This document shows positions 32,620-42,593 of a DNA stretch of 64,000 bases, piece by piece. A program made the position numbers and the translations under genes. Each line of letters opens with the position of its first letter. The first letter of the stretch is position 1. The notes beneath the pieces are model-generated. The model searched no databases. It saw only the letters and a program-made list of their open reading frames with translations, and was not told the DNA's origin. This DNA comes from Lachnospiraceae bacterium (GTDB taxonomy: Bacteria > Bacillota > Clostridia > Lachnospirales > Lachnospiraceae), in contig JAJPWX010000080.1 in NCBI GenBank assembly GCA_021205755.1, positions 1-64,000 of the forward strand, in the 5' to 3' direction.

Positions 32620-33642
32620 ATGAAAAAAATGTTGTTGGTTTACAACCCGAAGTCAGGGAAAGGGCAGATACGCTTCAGCCTTTCCAAGATCATCGAACGG
32701 TTTTCCGCGGCGGATTATGATGTGACGGTCTATCCGACAAAAGCAGCGATGGACGCCACGGATATTACTTGTACGCGTGCTGCCGACTTCGACATGATCG
32801 TCTGCAGTGGCGGAGATGGGACACTGGATGAAGTGGTGACTGGCCTGATGGAGAGCGGAGTCCGCCGTCCGATTGGCTATATCCCTGCCGGCAGCACGAA
32901 TGATTTTGCGGCCAGTGTCGGGATCCCGCGCCAGATGGAGCGGGCTGCGGATACGGTGGTGGAGGGCAGAGTCTTTCAGTCTGATATCGGGAGATTCAAC
33001 GGCAGTGATTACTTTGTCTATGTAGCGGCGTTTGGTTTGCTGACAGACGTATCCTATCAGACTAAGCAGGAGCTGAAAAATGTGCTGGGGCATGCCGCCT
33101 ACATCATCGAGGGTGTAAAGCGGCTGGGCAGCTGGCGTTCTTATTCGATTCAGTTTGAGAGCGAAGAGATGTCCGGCAGCGGCGATTTTATTTATGGTAT
33201 GGTGGCGAATTCCCATTCTGTCGGCGGATTCAAAGGGCTTCCGGGTACGGATATTGAGCTGGATGACGGCTTGTTTGAGGTTTTACTGGTGCGTACGCCG
33301 GGGGATTTACTGGACTGGCAGAAGATGCTCAGCGCGCTTCTTATCAGTGAAGAGAGCAATGAACATGTGATTCGCTTTAAGACCCACCGCCTGGTGGTTC
33401 GCTCGGAAGAGCCGCTTGCATGGACCCGTGACGGGGAAGACGGCGGAGAACATCTGGAGGTGGAGCTGGAGAATCTTCCCAGGACGCTGGACATCATGAC
33501 CGGAGATAATCCGGAAGCGGCCGACGCGCAGATTGCAGAGCAGACACAGGAGCCGGAAATGATTGAACCGGAGGTAGAGCCTGAACTTGCATCTCTGGTG
33601 GAATATCTGGAAACTCTGTTCCGGCCGGAAACGGAAGTCTGA
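32620..33642 (+). CDS. Diacylglycerol/lipid kinase family protein
   Basis: The 340-residue protein matches the bacterial diacylglycerol kinase catalytic family (DgkB/YegS type). VYNPKSGKGQIR opens the domain, SGGDGTLDEVVTGL is the nucleotide-binding loop, and IPAGSTNDFAASVGIP follows. Such enzymes phosphorylate diacylglycerol or related lipids at the membrane. Residues 295-340 are an acidic, Glu/Pro-rich tail beyond the usual family end. AAAGGTGAT precedes the ATG. Confidence 0.88.
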   Translation: MKKMLLVYNPKSGKGQIRFSLSKIIERFSAADYDVTVYPTKAAMDATDITCTRAADFDMIVCSGGDGTLDEVVTGLMESGVRRPIGYIPAGSTNDFAASVGIPRQMERAADTVVEGRVFQSDIGRFNGSDYFVYVAAFGLLTDVSYQTKQELKNVLGHAAYIIEGVKRLGSWRSYSIQFESEEMSGSGDFIYGMVANSHSVGGFKGLPGTDIELDDGLFEVLLVRTPGDLLDWQKMLSALLISEESNEHVIRFKTHRLVVRSEEPLAWTRDGEDGGEHLEVELENLPRTLDIMTGDNPEAADAQIAEQTQEPEMIEPEVEPELASLVEYLETLFRPETEV

Positions 33643-33822
33643 TGCGTTTGCATGTTTGTCTGGAGCGGGAGCTTCCGGCAGCCTGCTAAGATGACCGGAG
33701 AGGAATTGCTGCGGAGGTACCGCCGTCTGGCGGGTATTATTGAGAAAGGAGAGTCCACTGAAAGGAAACGCCGGGAAGACAGATACCGGAGGGTTTTCTC
33801 TTTGTGTGGCGGTAAGTGTTTC

Positions 33823-35292
33823 ATGTTGTACATAGGTGTAGACCTTGGAACGTCAGCGGTAAAGCTGCTGCTGATGGATGGAGACGGGAAAATTCAGAAC
33901 ATTGTCTCCAAAGAATATCCACTGTATTTTCCACATCCGGGCTGGTCTGAGCAGAATCCGGAGGACTGGTACGAGCAGACGATGGCAGGACTGAAAGAGC
34001 TGCTTTCTGGCTGCGATCACAGCCAGGTGGCGGGCATCAGCTTCGGCGGACAGATGCATGGTCTTGTAATCCTGGATAAGGAGGATCAGGTGATTCGTCC
34101 GGCGATCCTGTGGAACGATGGCCGCACACAGGAAGAGTGCGACTATCTGAACAATGAGATTGGCCGCGAGAAGATATCAGAGTATACGGCGAACATTGCC
34201 TTTGCCGGTTTTACCGCTCCGAAGCTTCTCTGGGTGAAGAAAAATGAACCGGAGAATTTTGCCCGGATAGAGAAAATCATGCTCCCGAAAGACTACATCG
34301 CGTACCGTCTCTCGGGCGTGCATTGCACCGACGTATCGGATGCATCCGGTATGCTCACCTTTGATGTGAAGAACCGCTGCTGGTCGAAGGAGATGCTTGA
34401 TATCTGTGGGGTTCGCGAGGAACAGATGGCACAGATCTTTGAAAGCTATGAGGTAGTCGGCACGGTACTGCCGGAGATTGCAGAAGAGCTTTCGATTCCG
34501 CAGACCGTGAAGGTGATAGCGGGTGCAGGGGACAATGCGGCGGCAGCCGTCGGCACCGGCACAGTTGGAGACGGAGCCTGCAATATTTCTCTCGGAACAA
34601 GCGGGACTATCTTTATCTCTTCGGAGAAGTTTGGCGTAGACAAATACAATGCCCTGCATGCGTTCGCGCATGCGGACGGTCATTACCATCTGATGGGCTG
34701 CATGCTCAGTGCGGCGTCCTGCAACAAATGGTGGATGGACGAGATCATCGGCACGAAAGATTACGCGGCGGAGCAGGCACAGATTGAAAAGCTTGGCGAG
34801 AACCACGTTTATTTCCTGCCGTACCTGATGGGAGAACGCTCTCCGCATAATAATCCAAATGCGCGCGCGACTTTCATCGGTATGACGATGGACACCACCC
34901 GCGCAGATATGACACAGGCAGTGCTTGAGGGAGTGGCATTTGCACTCCGGGATTCTCTCGAAGTGGCGAAGAGCCTCGGGATTCAGATTGAGCGCACGAA
35001 GATATGCGGCGGCGGCGCGAAGAGCCCGCTCTGGAAAAAGATCATTGCGAACGTCCTGAACCTGAAGGTGGACGTCATCGAGAGCGAGGAAGGCCCTGGC
35101 CTGGGCGGTGCTATGCTCGCGGCAGTTGGCTGCGGAGAATATGCTTCCGTGGCGGACGCGGCGGCAAAGATTGTCCGCGTGATTGACACGATCGAGCCGG
35201 ATCCGGAGCTGGTTGCGAAGTACGAGGCGCGGTATGCGCAGTTTAAACAGGTGTATCCGACCTGCAAGCCGCTGTTCGACGCATTGCTTTAA
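33823..35292 (+). CDS. xylB: Xylulokinase
   Basis: The 489-residue FGGY kinase phosphorylates D-xylulose to D-xylulose 5-phosphate. It begins MLYIGVDLGTSAVKLLLMDG (phosphate 1), with FGGQMHGLVILD (typical of XylB) and GAGDNAAAAVGTG. The C-terminal adenosine motif is CGGGAKSPLWKK. I chose the ATG at 33823 because the family starts there; the frame open to 33652 is not homologous. The upstream ribosome binding site is weak. It precedes an isomerase gene and galM, forming a pentose or deoxy-sugar utilisation group. Confidence 0.93.
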   Translation: MLYIGVDLGTSAVKLLLMDGDGKIQNIVSKEYPLYFPHPGWSEQNPEDWYEQTMAGLKELLSGCDHSQVAGISFGGQMHGLVILDKEDQVIRPAILWNDGRTQEECDYLNNEIGREKISEYTANIAFAGFTAPKLLWVKKNEPENFARIEKIMLPKDYIAYRLSGVHCTDVSDASGMLTFDVKNRCWSKEMLDICGVREEQMAQIFESYEVVGTVLPEIAEELSIPQTVKVIAGAGDNAAAAVGTGTVGDGACNISLGTSGTIFISSEKFGVDKYNALHAFAHADGHYHLMGCMLSAASCNKWWMDEIIGTKDYAAEQAQIEKLGENHVYFLPYLMGERSPHNNPNARATFIGMTMDTTRADMTQAVLEGVAFALRDSLEVAKSLGIQIERTKICGGGAKSPLWKKIIANVLNLKVDVIESEEGPGLGGAMLAAVGCGEYASVADAAAKIVRVIDTIEPDPELVAKYEARYAQFKQVYPTCKPLFDALL

Positions 35293-35434
35293 ATGGCGGC
35301 TGCCTGACATCCTGTGTGAGAGCAGGCGATGTCTGCGGATAGGAACAGATTATAAAAAGTGTCTGTTTATAGAAAATTTACCCGGACGCCGAATACCGGA
35401 GTCCGGGTCATATGAAAGAAGGAGGACAATTCAA

Positions 35435-36919
35435 ATGCAGAACATTCCAAAGGTAAAAATCGGTATCGTCGCGGTTAGCCGTGACTGCTTCCCAGAGTCA
35501 CTTTCCGTGAACCGGAGAAAGGCACTTGTTGACGCTTACACCGCGAAGTACGATGCGTCAGACATCTATGAGTGCCCGGTCTGTATCGTAGAGAGTGAAA
35601 TCCATATGGTACAGGCGCTTGAGGACATCAAAGCAGCCGGCTGCGACGCACTTTGCGTATACCTTGGCAACTTTGGCCCAGAGATTTCCGAGACTCTTCT
35701 TGCAAAGCATTTTGACGGCCCGGCGATGTTTGTAGCGGCTGCGGAAGAGAGCGGCAAGGATCTGATTCAGGGGCGCGGTGACGCATACTGCGGTATGCTC
35801 AATGCAAGCTATAACCTGAAGCTCCGCAATATCCACGCTTACATACCGGAATATCCGGTAGGCACTGCAGAAGAATGCGCAGATATGATTCATGATTTCG
35901 TGCCGATCGCGCGTGCGGTCGTAGGACTTCAGAATCTGAAGATCATCAGCTTTGGTCCGCGTCCGCTGAATTTCCTGGCATGCAATGCGCCGATCAAGCA
36001 GCTTTACAACATTGGCGTCGAAATCGAAGAAAACTCCGAGCTGGATCTGTTCGAAGCGTTCAATAAGCATGCAGGCGACGAGCGTATTCCGGAAGTAGTA
36101 AAGGATATGGAAGCAGAACTCGGTGAGGGCAATCAGAAGCCGGAGATCCTTGCGAAGCTGGCGCAGTATGAGCTGACATTGCTCGACTGGGTAGAAGCGC
36201 ACAAGGGCTATCGCAAATACGTGGCGATCGCCGGAAAATGCTGGCCGGCATTCCAGACACAGTTTGGATTTGTACCGTGTTATGTCAACAGCCGTCTGAC
36301 CGGCAGAGGCATCCCGGTATCCTGTGAAGTAGATATCTATGGTGCGCTCAGTGAGTTCATCGGCACCTGCGTAAGCGACGATATCGTGACGCTGCTGGAT
36401 ATCAACAATACCGTTCCGGCTGACATTTACGAAGAGGATATCAAAGGCAAGTTCAATTATACGCAGAAAGATACCTTTATGGGCTTCCACTGCGGCAATA
36501 CCTGCTCCAAGAAGCTGACCTCCTGCACGATGAAGTATCAGATGATCATGGCGAGAAGCCTGCCGGTAGAAGTGACGAATGGTACGCTGGAAGGCGACAT
36601 CGTTCCGGGCGACATCACTTTCTTCCGTCTGCAGAGCACTTCGGACAACATCCTTCGCGCGTATGTGGCACAGGGCGAGGTACTGCCGGTAGCGACACGC
36701 TCCTTCGGCGGTGTTGGTATTTTCGCAATTCCGGAGATGGGTCGTTTCTATCGCCATGTCCTGATCGAAGGGAACTATCCGCATCACGGCGCAGTAGCGT
36801 TCGGCCATCACGGAAAAGCACTCTACGAGGTATTCAAGCTCATCGGCGTATGCCCGGATGAGATCGGATACAACCATCCGAAGAGCGTTCCTTACCGCAC
36901 GGAGAACCCGTTCGCGTAA
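35435..36919 (+). CDS. L-fucose/L-arabinose isomerase family protein
   Basis: The 494-residue protein belongs to the fucose/arabinose isomerase superfamily. Recognisable regions are IGIVAVSRDCFPESLSVNRR at the N-terminus, CWPAFQTQFGFVPCYVNSRL, metal-ligand candidates in SCEVDIYGALSE and FMGFHCGNTC, and YPHHGAVAFGHHG near the end. These enzymes interconvert aldoses and ketoses. Its position between xylB and galM suggests that it feeds a ketopentose to the kinase, but the sugar cannot be read from sequence. AAGGAGG lies before the ATG at 35435. Confidence 0.85.
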   Translation: MQNIPKVKIGIVAVSRDCFPESLSVNRRKALVDAYTAKYDASDIYECPVCIVESEIHMVQALEDIKAAGCDALCVYLGNFGPEISETLLAKHFDGPAMFVAAAEESGKDLIQGRGDAYCGMLNASYNLKLRNIHAYIPEYPVGTAEECADMIHDFVPIARAVVGLQNLKIISFGPRPLNFLACNAPIKQLYNIGVEIEENSELDLFEAFNKHAGDERIPEVVKDMEAELGEGNQKPEILAKLAQYELTLLDWVEAHKGYRKYVAIAGKCWPAFQTQFGFVPCYVNSRLTGRGIPVSCEVDIYGALSEFIGTCVSDDIVTLLDINNTVPADIYEEDIKGKFNYTQKDTFMGFHCGNTCSKKLTSCTMKYQMIMARSLPVEVTNGTLEGDIVPGDITFFRLQSTSDNILRAYVAQGEVLPVATRSFGGVGIFAIPEMGRFYRHVLIEGNYPHHGAVAFGHHGKALYEVFKLIGVCPDEIGYNHPKSVPYRTENPFA

Positions 36920-37016
36920 GAGATCACAGAGGAAACGTTTCCCCAGTGGGGGACAAAAAGACGAATTGTGACGCAGGCGCGTTTGCGGACAAAGGGCGCG
37001 TCTGGTGAGCAGAAAA

Positions 37017-37062
37017 GAAAGCGGGCGACGATGCAGTGAAAGCGTGGCGTCCGCTTTCAAAG
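37017..37062 (+). other. Hairpin upstream of galM
   Basis: GAAAGCGG at 37017-37024 pairs with CCGCTTTC at 37051-37058, with further CGACG/CGT pairing inside. It lies just before the galM ribosome binding site in the 160-base gap between the isomerase gene and galM and could act as an mRNA processing or stability element. Confidence 0.35.
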
Positions 37063-37080
37063 TATAAGGAGAAGATCAAA

Positions 37081-38133
37081 ATGGAAAAGAAGCCTTTTGG
37101 AACGATAAACGATGGAGCAGAGGTATCTCTTTACTCCTTTACGAATAAGAATGGCATGACGATGACGGTGACAGAGTTGGGTGCGACGCTGGTGAGTCTG
37201 CTTGTCCCGGATCGCGATGGGAATCCGGTTGACGTAGTGCTTGGCTACGATACTCCGCAGGAGTATATCGCAGGCGGCTGCTACTTTGGCGCAGTGATTG
37301 CCCCGAACGGGAACCGCATTGACAAAGGCCGTTTTACAATCGGCGGAAAGACCTATCAGCTGCCGATCAATGACAATGAGAACAACCTGCACAGTGGACC
37401 GCACGGTGTGGACGAGTGGGTATGGAATGTGGCAAAGATCGACGAGGAGACGAACAGCATTTCCTTCCAGGTACGGATTCCGGATGGCAACAATGGTTTC
37501 CCGGGGAACATCGACACGACTGTCACCTATACGCTGACTGAGGATAATGCAGTGGTTCTTCACTATGAGGCAGTATCGGACGCAGACACGGTTGCCAATA
37601 TGACCAACCACACCTATTTCAATCTGGCTGGCCACGCATCCGGCTCCATTGAAGATCATACCCTGATTCTCACAGCGGATCAGTATACTCCGGTCATTGA
37701 TTCTCAGGCCATTCCGACCGGTGAGATTGCTCCGGTAGCGGGCACGCCGATGGATTTCCTCACAGGAAAGAAAATCGGCCTGGATGTAGACGCAGACTTT
37801 GAACAGCTGAAATATGTCGGCGGCTTCGACCACAACTATGTTCTTCCGGATAATGGCGGCGAGACCCAGAAGATCGCAGAAGCATACTGCGAAGAGAGCG
37901 GCATTTGCATGGAAGCCTTCACAGACTGCTGTGCGGTACAGCTCTATGTCGGCAATGCGATCAATGAGCAGACCGGCAAAGGCGGCGTTACCTACCGCAA
38001 GCGCCAGGGCTTCTGCCTGGAATCCCAGTTCTGCCCGAATGCGATCAACGATCCTGCATTCAAATCTCCGCTGCTCAAGGCCGGAGAGAAGTATGATACG
38101 CAGACAAGCTATCGTTTCTCTGTAAAGGGCTGA
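37081..38133 (+). CDS. galM: Aldose 1-epimerase (mutarotase)
   Basis: The 350-residue enzyme interconverts alpha and beta anomers of aldoses. Family motifs are LGATLVSLLVPDRDGNPVDV, NRIDKGRFTI, the catalytic His in TNHTYFNLAGH (about residue 175), FDHNYV, and the catalytic Glu in GFCLESQFCPNAIND. I chose ATG 37081 with AAGGAG nine bases upstream. It closes the xylB-isomerase-galM group. Confidence 0.92.
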   Translation: MEKKPFGTINDGAEVSLYSFTNKNGMTMTVTELGATLVSLLVPDRDGNPVDVVLGYDTPQEYIAGGCYFGAVIAPNGNRIDKGRFTIGGKTYQLPINDNENNLHSGPHGVDEWVWNVAKIDEETNSISFQVRIPDGNNGFPGNIDTTVTYTLTEDNAVVLHYEAVSDADTVANMTNHTYFNLAGHASGSIEDHTLILTADQYTPVIDSQAIPTGEIAPVAGTPMDFLTGKKIGLDVDADFEQLKYVGGFDHNYVLPDNGGETQKIAEAYCEESGICMEAFTDCCAVQLYVGNAINEQTGKGGVTYRKRQGFCLESQFCPNAINDPAFKSPLLKAGEKYDTQTSYRFSVKG

Positions 38134-38183
38134 GCGCGTAAAAAGCGTACCCGTCTGTACAAGACTGTGAACAGCACGACCTG

Positions 38184-38447
38184 TTACGCAAAATTCTTTT
38201 CATAAGCTTCATTCAGCCATGCCACGGCGGCGTCCAGGCCGTCATTGGAGACTTCAAAGGACTGACAGGTCTTCTGCTCCTCTGGCGTACATTCCCAGCA
38301 ATAGGGCTGCGGGTACGTCGCGGCTATCAGCTGGTCATCTTTGATAAAAAGATTATACCTCATCTCCCGGTAGCTGCCGGTAAAATTTCTTTTCTTCAGA
38401 AAGGCCAGAGAAATCTGGCCTTTTAATGTAAAATAAGAATGCTCCAT
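38184..38447 (-). CDS. Conserved small protein of unknown function
   Basis: The 87-residue protein has no domain I can name. The segment LIAATYPQPYCWECTPEEQK and the ending LDAAVAWLNEAYEKNF recall a family of small uncharacterised Lachnospiraceae proteins. It is transcribed convergently with galM and tandem to, but 170 bases from, the XRE gene. The ribosome binding site is GAAGGATCGGAAGAAG. Confidence 0.55.
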   Translation of the reverse strand: MEHSYFTLKGQISLAFLKKRNFTGSYREMRYNLFIKDDQLIAATYPQPYCWECTPEEQKTCQSFEVSNDGLDAAVAWLNEAYEKNFA

Positions 38448-38619
38448 CTGCTTCTTCCGATCCTTCCGTTAACTGCAACAGTTATCAGCAGATAAAACTG
38501 CATCGCCTGGCTTCCACTTCACGCAGCACTCATTCATTTCGATGCTGTCTTGAATAGCTACGATTATACAGGATTGACGATAAGCGGTCAAATGGATTTT
38601 GGACAGCGGCTGTCTGCGC

Positions 38620-38886
38620 TTATTCCTGTTTTTCATCGGGCGCGTTTTTGCCGTTGACCTTTTCTGCCGGGACAAATTCCAGCAGATCTCCTATGGTACA
38701 GTCCAGGGCGGTACAGAGCCGGGCGAGCACGGAGATATCCAGTCTGGCGATGTCGTTGTTGCAGTAGTGGTTGATCTGCGTGCGCTGCATTTCGGCGCGG
38801 TGTGAGAGGCGGCTTTTGCTGATATGGCGCTCCTCAATCAGCTCGTCCAGATGAATCCGGATGGTTCCATAAGTTTGTTCTTCCAT
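38620..38886 (-). CDS. Small XRE-family transcriptional regulator
   Basis: The 88-residue protein is almost entirely a Cro/CI-type helix-turn-helix: IRIHLDELIEERHISKSRLS, then RTQINHYCNNDIARLDISVL and LARLCTALDCTIGDLLEF. I chose the ATG at 38886, preceded by GAAAGGA; the frame open to 39069 has an unlikely N-terminus. It is divergent from the GDP-fucose operon across 321 bases, so it could control gmd, though small XRE proteins of this type are usually local regulators. Confidence 0.8.
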   Translation of the reverse strand: MEEQTYGTIRIHLDELIEERHISKSRLSHRAEMQRTQINHYCNNDIARLDISVLARLCTALDCTIGDLLEFVPAEKVNGKNAPDEKQE

Positions 38887-39207
38887 AGCGTTTATCCTTT
38901 CTTTTGTAAAAATAAGTCTATATGTCTCAAATCTATGTATATATACCAGTATGCACCAAATAGAGTCAGAAAAACAGTTGCAGGATGAGAGACATAACAT
39001 CCTACACATAATATCTTGCACATAGGAGACGTCATATGGAGCGCTTATCACAAATATTTGAAAAGTCAATATTGTGCTAATGAAAGCGGATCAGGTCGAT
39101 TCAAACGTACTTTCCGGGATTATAAAATGTGATTCAGAAAATATTTCTTTTGCCTGTGTGCATGCAAAGGTGCGCATGCCTGTATCAGGCAATTACTGGA
39201 GGTAAGG
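38887..39207. other. Intergenic region between the XRE gene and gmd
   Basis: These 321 bases are AT-rich. GATTCA and TATAAA spaced by 17 bases near 39100-39130 could be the gmd promoter but match the consensus poorly. GCATGCAAAGGTGCGCATGC (39161-39180) is an imperfect inverted repeat. No open frame with a ribosome binding site was found. Confidence 0.35.
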
Positions 39208-40296
39208 ATGAAAACAGCGTTAATTACGGGAATCACAGGGCAGGATGGTTCTTATCTTGCGGAGTTTTTACTGGAAAAAGGATATGATGTGCACGGTGTG
39301 ATCCGCCGCTCTTCGGTAGATTTCAGAGAACGCATTGCACACCTGGAAGGGCAGGAGCGTTTCCACCTTCATTACGGGGATCTGGGGGACTCGATGAGCC
39401 TGGTCTCTGTCATAGGGAGCGTGCGCCCGGATGAGATTTATAATCTGGCGGCGCAGAGCCATGTGCAGGTCAGCTTTGATGTGCCGGAGTTTACGGCAGA
39501 TGTGGACGCAACCGGCGTTCTCCGCATTCTGGAAGCGGTACGCCTCACCGGATTAAAAGATACCTGCCGCATTTACCAGGCTTCGACGTCGGAACTGTAT
39601 GGAAAGGTGGAGGAGGTGCCGCAGAATGAGAAGACGCCTTTTCATCCTTATAGTCCTTACGCGGTAGCGAAGCAGTATGGCTTCTGGATTACGAAGGAAT
39701 ACAGGGAAGCTTATAATATGTTCTGCTGTTCGGGCATTTTATTTAACCATGAATCGGAGCGCAGAGGGGAAACGTTTGTTACCAGGAAAATCACGCTGGC
39801 TGCGTCAAGGATAGCGCAGGGAAAGCAGGACAAGCTGTATCTGGGCAATCTGTCGTCAATGCGGGACTGGGGCTATGCGAAAGACTATGTGGAGTGCATG
39901 TGGCTGATTCTTCAGCATGATACGCCGGAGGATTTTGTGATAGCGACTGGAGAACAGCATTCCGTCCGGGAATTTGCGACGCTGGCGTTTCATTATGCCG
40001 GGATTGAGCTTGCATGGCAGGGTGAAGGCATGGAGGAAAAGGGGATTGACAAGGCGACTGGCAGGGTGCTGGTGGAAGTCAGCCCGGATTTTTACCGCCC
40101 GACGGATGTGGTCAATCTCTGGGGAGATCCCTCGAAAGCGAAAAAGGAGCTGGGATGGAATCCGACGAAGACTTCCTTTGAGCAGCTGGTGGAACGGATG
40201 GTGAAGTACGATATGGGAAAGGTCGCCGTAGAGCGGGCGGAGGAGCACATTCGCTGCAACCTGGAGGAATACCTGGAGAAAGGGGTCATTAAGTAA
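39208..40296 (+). CDS. gmd: GDP-mannose 4,6-dehydratase
   Basis: The 362-residue SDR-type enzyme makes GDP-4-keto-6-deoxymannose from GDP-mannose. It has the NAD(P) motif [20 protein letters not shown], the catalytic [11 protein letters not shown] and the [14 protein letters not shown] segment specific to GMD. It is the first of four genes for GDP-L-fucose: gmd, fcl, manC and manA. GGAGG lies upstream of the ATG. Confidence 0.96.
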   Translation: MKTALITGITGQDGSYLAEFLLEKGYDVHGVIRRSSVDFRERIAHLEGQERFHLHYGDLGDSMSLVSVIGSVRPDEIYNLAAQSHVQVSFDVPEFTADVDATGVLRILEAVRLTGLKDTCRIYQASTSELYGKVEEVPQNEKTPFHPYSPYAVAKQYGFWITKEYREAYNMFCCSGILFNHESERRGETFVTRKITLAASRIAQGKQDKLYLGNLSSMRDWGYAKDYVECMWLILQHDTPEDFVIATGEQHSVREFATLAFHYAGIELAWQGEGMEEKGIDKATGRVLVEVSPDFYRPTDVVNLWGDPSKAKKELGWNPTKTSFEQLVERMVKYDMGKVAVERAEEHIRCNLEEYLEKGVIK

Positions 40297-40298
40297 TC

Positions 40299-41243
40299 AT
40301 GATGGAAAAAGAAGCGAAAATCTATGTGGCCGGTCATCGCGGAATGGTTGGCTCGGCGATTGTGCGGGAACTGAACCGTCAGGGCTATCATAAGATTGTG
40401 ACCCGTACCCATAAAGAGCTCGATCTGACCCGGCAGGATGCGGTGGAAGCATTTTTTGCGGAGGAGAAGCCGGAGTATGTATTTCTGGCTGCGGCTAAGG
40501 TGGGCGGAATCGTGGCGAATGAGAGCGCACTGGCGGATTTCATGTACGACAATATGATTCTGGAGATGAATGTCGTTCATTCCGCGTGGAAAAATGGCTG
40601 CAAAAAGCTGGAATTCCTCGGTTCCTCCTGTATTTATCCGCGCCTGGCTCCGCAGCCGATGGCAGAGAGCTGCCTGCTGACCGGAGAACTGGAAAAGACG
40701 AACGAAGCGTATGCGCTGGCAAAGATCAGCGGCCTGAAATACTGTGAATTTTTAAATCGTCAGTATGGGACGGACTATATTTCCGTGATGCCGACGAATC
40801 TTTACGGCCCGAATGACAACTATCATCCGACGCACAGCCATGTGCTTCCGGCTCTGATCCGCCGCTTTCACGAGGCGAAGATGGAGGGAAAGAAAACAGT
40901 GACCTGCTGGGGAGACGGCAGTCCGCTGCGTGAATTTTTGTATGTCGACGACCTTGCCAATCTGTGTGTATTCCTGATGAACCACTACAGCGGCAACGAG
41001 ACGGTCAACGCCGGCACCGGCAAGGAGCTGACGATCAAAGAACTGACGGAGCTGGTGGCAAAAGTGATTGGTTATGAAGGGGAGATTCTCTGGGATCCGA
41101 GCAAGCCGAACGGCACGCCGAGAAAGCTGCTGGATGTGAGCAAAGCAACGGCGCTTGGGTGGACATATAAGACGGAACTGGAGGATGGCATCCGCCTGTC
41201 CTATGAGGATTTTCTGAATAATCCCATGAGAGCGGAAAGGTAA
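40299..41243 (+). CDS. fcl: GDP-L-fucose synthase
   Basis: The 314-residue epimerase-reductase converts the Gmd product to GDP-L-fucose. It shows YVAGHRGMVGSAIVREL at the NADP site, FLGSSCIYPRLAPQPM, and the catalytic YALAKISGLKYC with NDNYHPTHSHVLPALIRRFH. It starts two bases after the gmd stop; two adjacent ATGs (40299 and 40302) are both usable. GDP-fucose would serve capsule or glycoprotein fucosylation. Confidence 0.96.
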   Translation: MMEKEAKIYVAGHRGMVGSAIVRELNRQGYHKIVTRTHKELDLTRQDAVEAFFAEEKPEYVFLAAAKVGGIVANESALADFMYDNMILEMNVVHSAWKNGCKKLEFLGSSCIYPRLAPQPMAESCLLTGELEKTNEAYALAKISGLKYCEFLNRQYGTDYISVMPTNLYGPNDNYHPTHSHVLPALIRRFHEAKMEGKKTVTCWGDGSPLREFLYVDDLANLCVFLMNHYSGNETVNAGTGKELTIKELTELVAKVIGYEGEILWDPSKPNGTPRKLLDVSKATALGWTYKTELEDGIRLSYEDFLNNPMRAER

Positions 41244-41276
41244 GAGGCCGGATTCGATATAAGAGGTGCGTACAAT

Positions 41277-42593
41277 ATGAATATTGTTTTACTTTCTGGC
41301 GGTTCCGGAAAACGGCTCTGGCCGCTGTCCAACGATATCCGCTCGAAGCAGTTTATAAAAATTTTCAGAAAAGAAGACGGAAGCTATGAGTCCATGGTTC
41401 AGCGTGTCTATCGCCAGATAAAGGCAGTGGATGCGGATGCGACCGTGACCATTGCAACCTCAAAGACTCAGGTTTCCGCGATCCACAACCAGCTCGGGGA
41501 AGAGGTGGGAATATCCGTGGAGCCGTGCAGGCGGGACACCTTTCCGGCGATTGCGCTGGCCACGGCCTATCTGCACGATGTCCAGGGCGTGTCTTCGGAC
41601 GAGGCGGTGGTGGTGTGTCCGGTGGATCCGTATGTGGAGGATGATTATTTCCAGGCTCTGAAATCGCTGGGTGAGCAGGCGGCGAAGGGAGAGGCGAATC
41701 TGGTATTGATGGGCATCGAACCGACCTATCCCAGTGAAAAATATGGCTATATCATCCCGGCGGCAAAATCTCAGACGAGCAGAGTGGAGACATTTAAGGA
41801 AAAGCCGGATGTGAAAACCGCGAAAAAATACATCGCGCAGGGAGCACTCTGGAACGGCGGCGTATTTGCCTACAAATTAAAATATGTGCTGGAAAAGGCA
41901 CACGAACTGATTGACTTCACAGACTATGCGGATCTGTTCGACAAATATGAGACGCTGACGAAAATCAGCTTTGACTATGCCGTGGTGGAAAAAGAGCCGG
42001 AGATTCAGGTGATGCGGTTTGCAGGGGAATGGAAGGATCTGGGTACCTGGAACACTCTGACGGAGGCGATGGATGAGCCCACCATCGGTGAGGCGGTGCT
42101 GAATGATACCTGCGAAAATGTGAGTGTGATTAATGAGCTGAACGTTCCTGTTGTCTGCATGGGGCTCACAGATGTGATTGTATCCGCAAGTCCAGAGGGA
42201 ATTCTTGTCTCGGATCGGGAACAGTCCAGCTATATTAAGCCGATCGTGGATCAGATTACACAGCAGATTATGTTTGCGGAAAAATCCTGGGGAAGCTTTC
42301 GCGTGATTGATGTGGACGAGGGCAGCCTGACGATTAAGGTGACGCTGAATCCCGGGCACAGCATGAATTATCACAGCCACCTAAGACGCGACGAGATATG
42401 GAATGTCACATCGGGCGAGGGCACGGTGATCGTGGATGGCATGGAGCAGCCGGTGAGGGCCGGAGATGTGGTGACCATGCAGGCCGGATGCCGTCATACG
42501 GTTTCCGCTGTGACGGAGCTGAAGCTCATAGAGGTTCAGCTGGGAGAAGAAATCAGTGTGCATGACAAGCAAAAATTCGACCTTGAGTCCTGA
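41277..42593 (+). CDS. manC: Mannose-1-phosphate guanylyltransferase with cupin domain
   Basis: The 438-residue protein makes GDP-mannose from mannose 1-phosphate and GTP. It has the nucleotidyltransferase signature LSGGSGKRLWPLSND and FKEKPDVKTAKKYI. A C-terminal cupin contains LNPGHSMNYHSHLRRDEIWN and resembles the type II phosphomannose isomerase domain of ManC/AlgA. If that cupin is active, mannose isomerase activity would be duplicated by the next gene. It overlaps manA by 32 bases. Confidence 0.9.
   Translation: MNIVLLSGGSGKRLWPLSNDIRSKQFIKIFRKEDGSYESMVQRVYRQIKAVDADATVTIATSKTQVSAIHNQLGEEVGISVEPCRRDTFPAIALATAYLHDVQGVSSDEAVVVCPVDPYVEDDYFQALKSLGEQAAKGEANLVLMGIEPTYPSEKYGYIIPAAKSQTSRVETFKEKPDVKTAKKYIAQGALWNGGVFAYKLKYVLEKAHELIDFTDYADLFDKYETLTKISFDYAVVEKEPEIQVMRFAGEWKDLGTWNTLTEAMDEPTIGEAVLNDTCENVSVINELNVPVVCMGLTDVIVSASPEGILVSDREQSSYIKPIVDQITQQIMFAEKSWGSFRVIDVDEGSLTIKVTLNPGHSMNYHSHLRRDEIWNVTSGEGTVIVDGMEQPVRAGDVVTMQAGCRHTVSAVTELKLIEVQLGEEISVHDKQKFDLES

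Noticed and set aside
33652..33822. 57-codon N-terminal extension of xylulokinase
   Set aside because: FGGY kinases start at MLYIGVDLG-type sequence; the extension is basic, without homology or a ribosome binding site.
35558..37060. A 500-codon open frame on the minus strand antisense to the isomerase gene
   Set aside because: It exactly shadows the codon structure of the plus-strand gene, has no recognised domain or ribosome binding site, and similar antisense frames occur opposite truA, dnaE, xylB and the aldehyde dehydrogenase gene.
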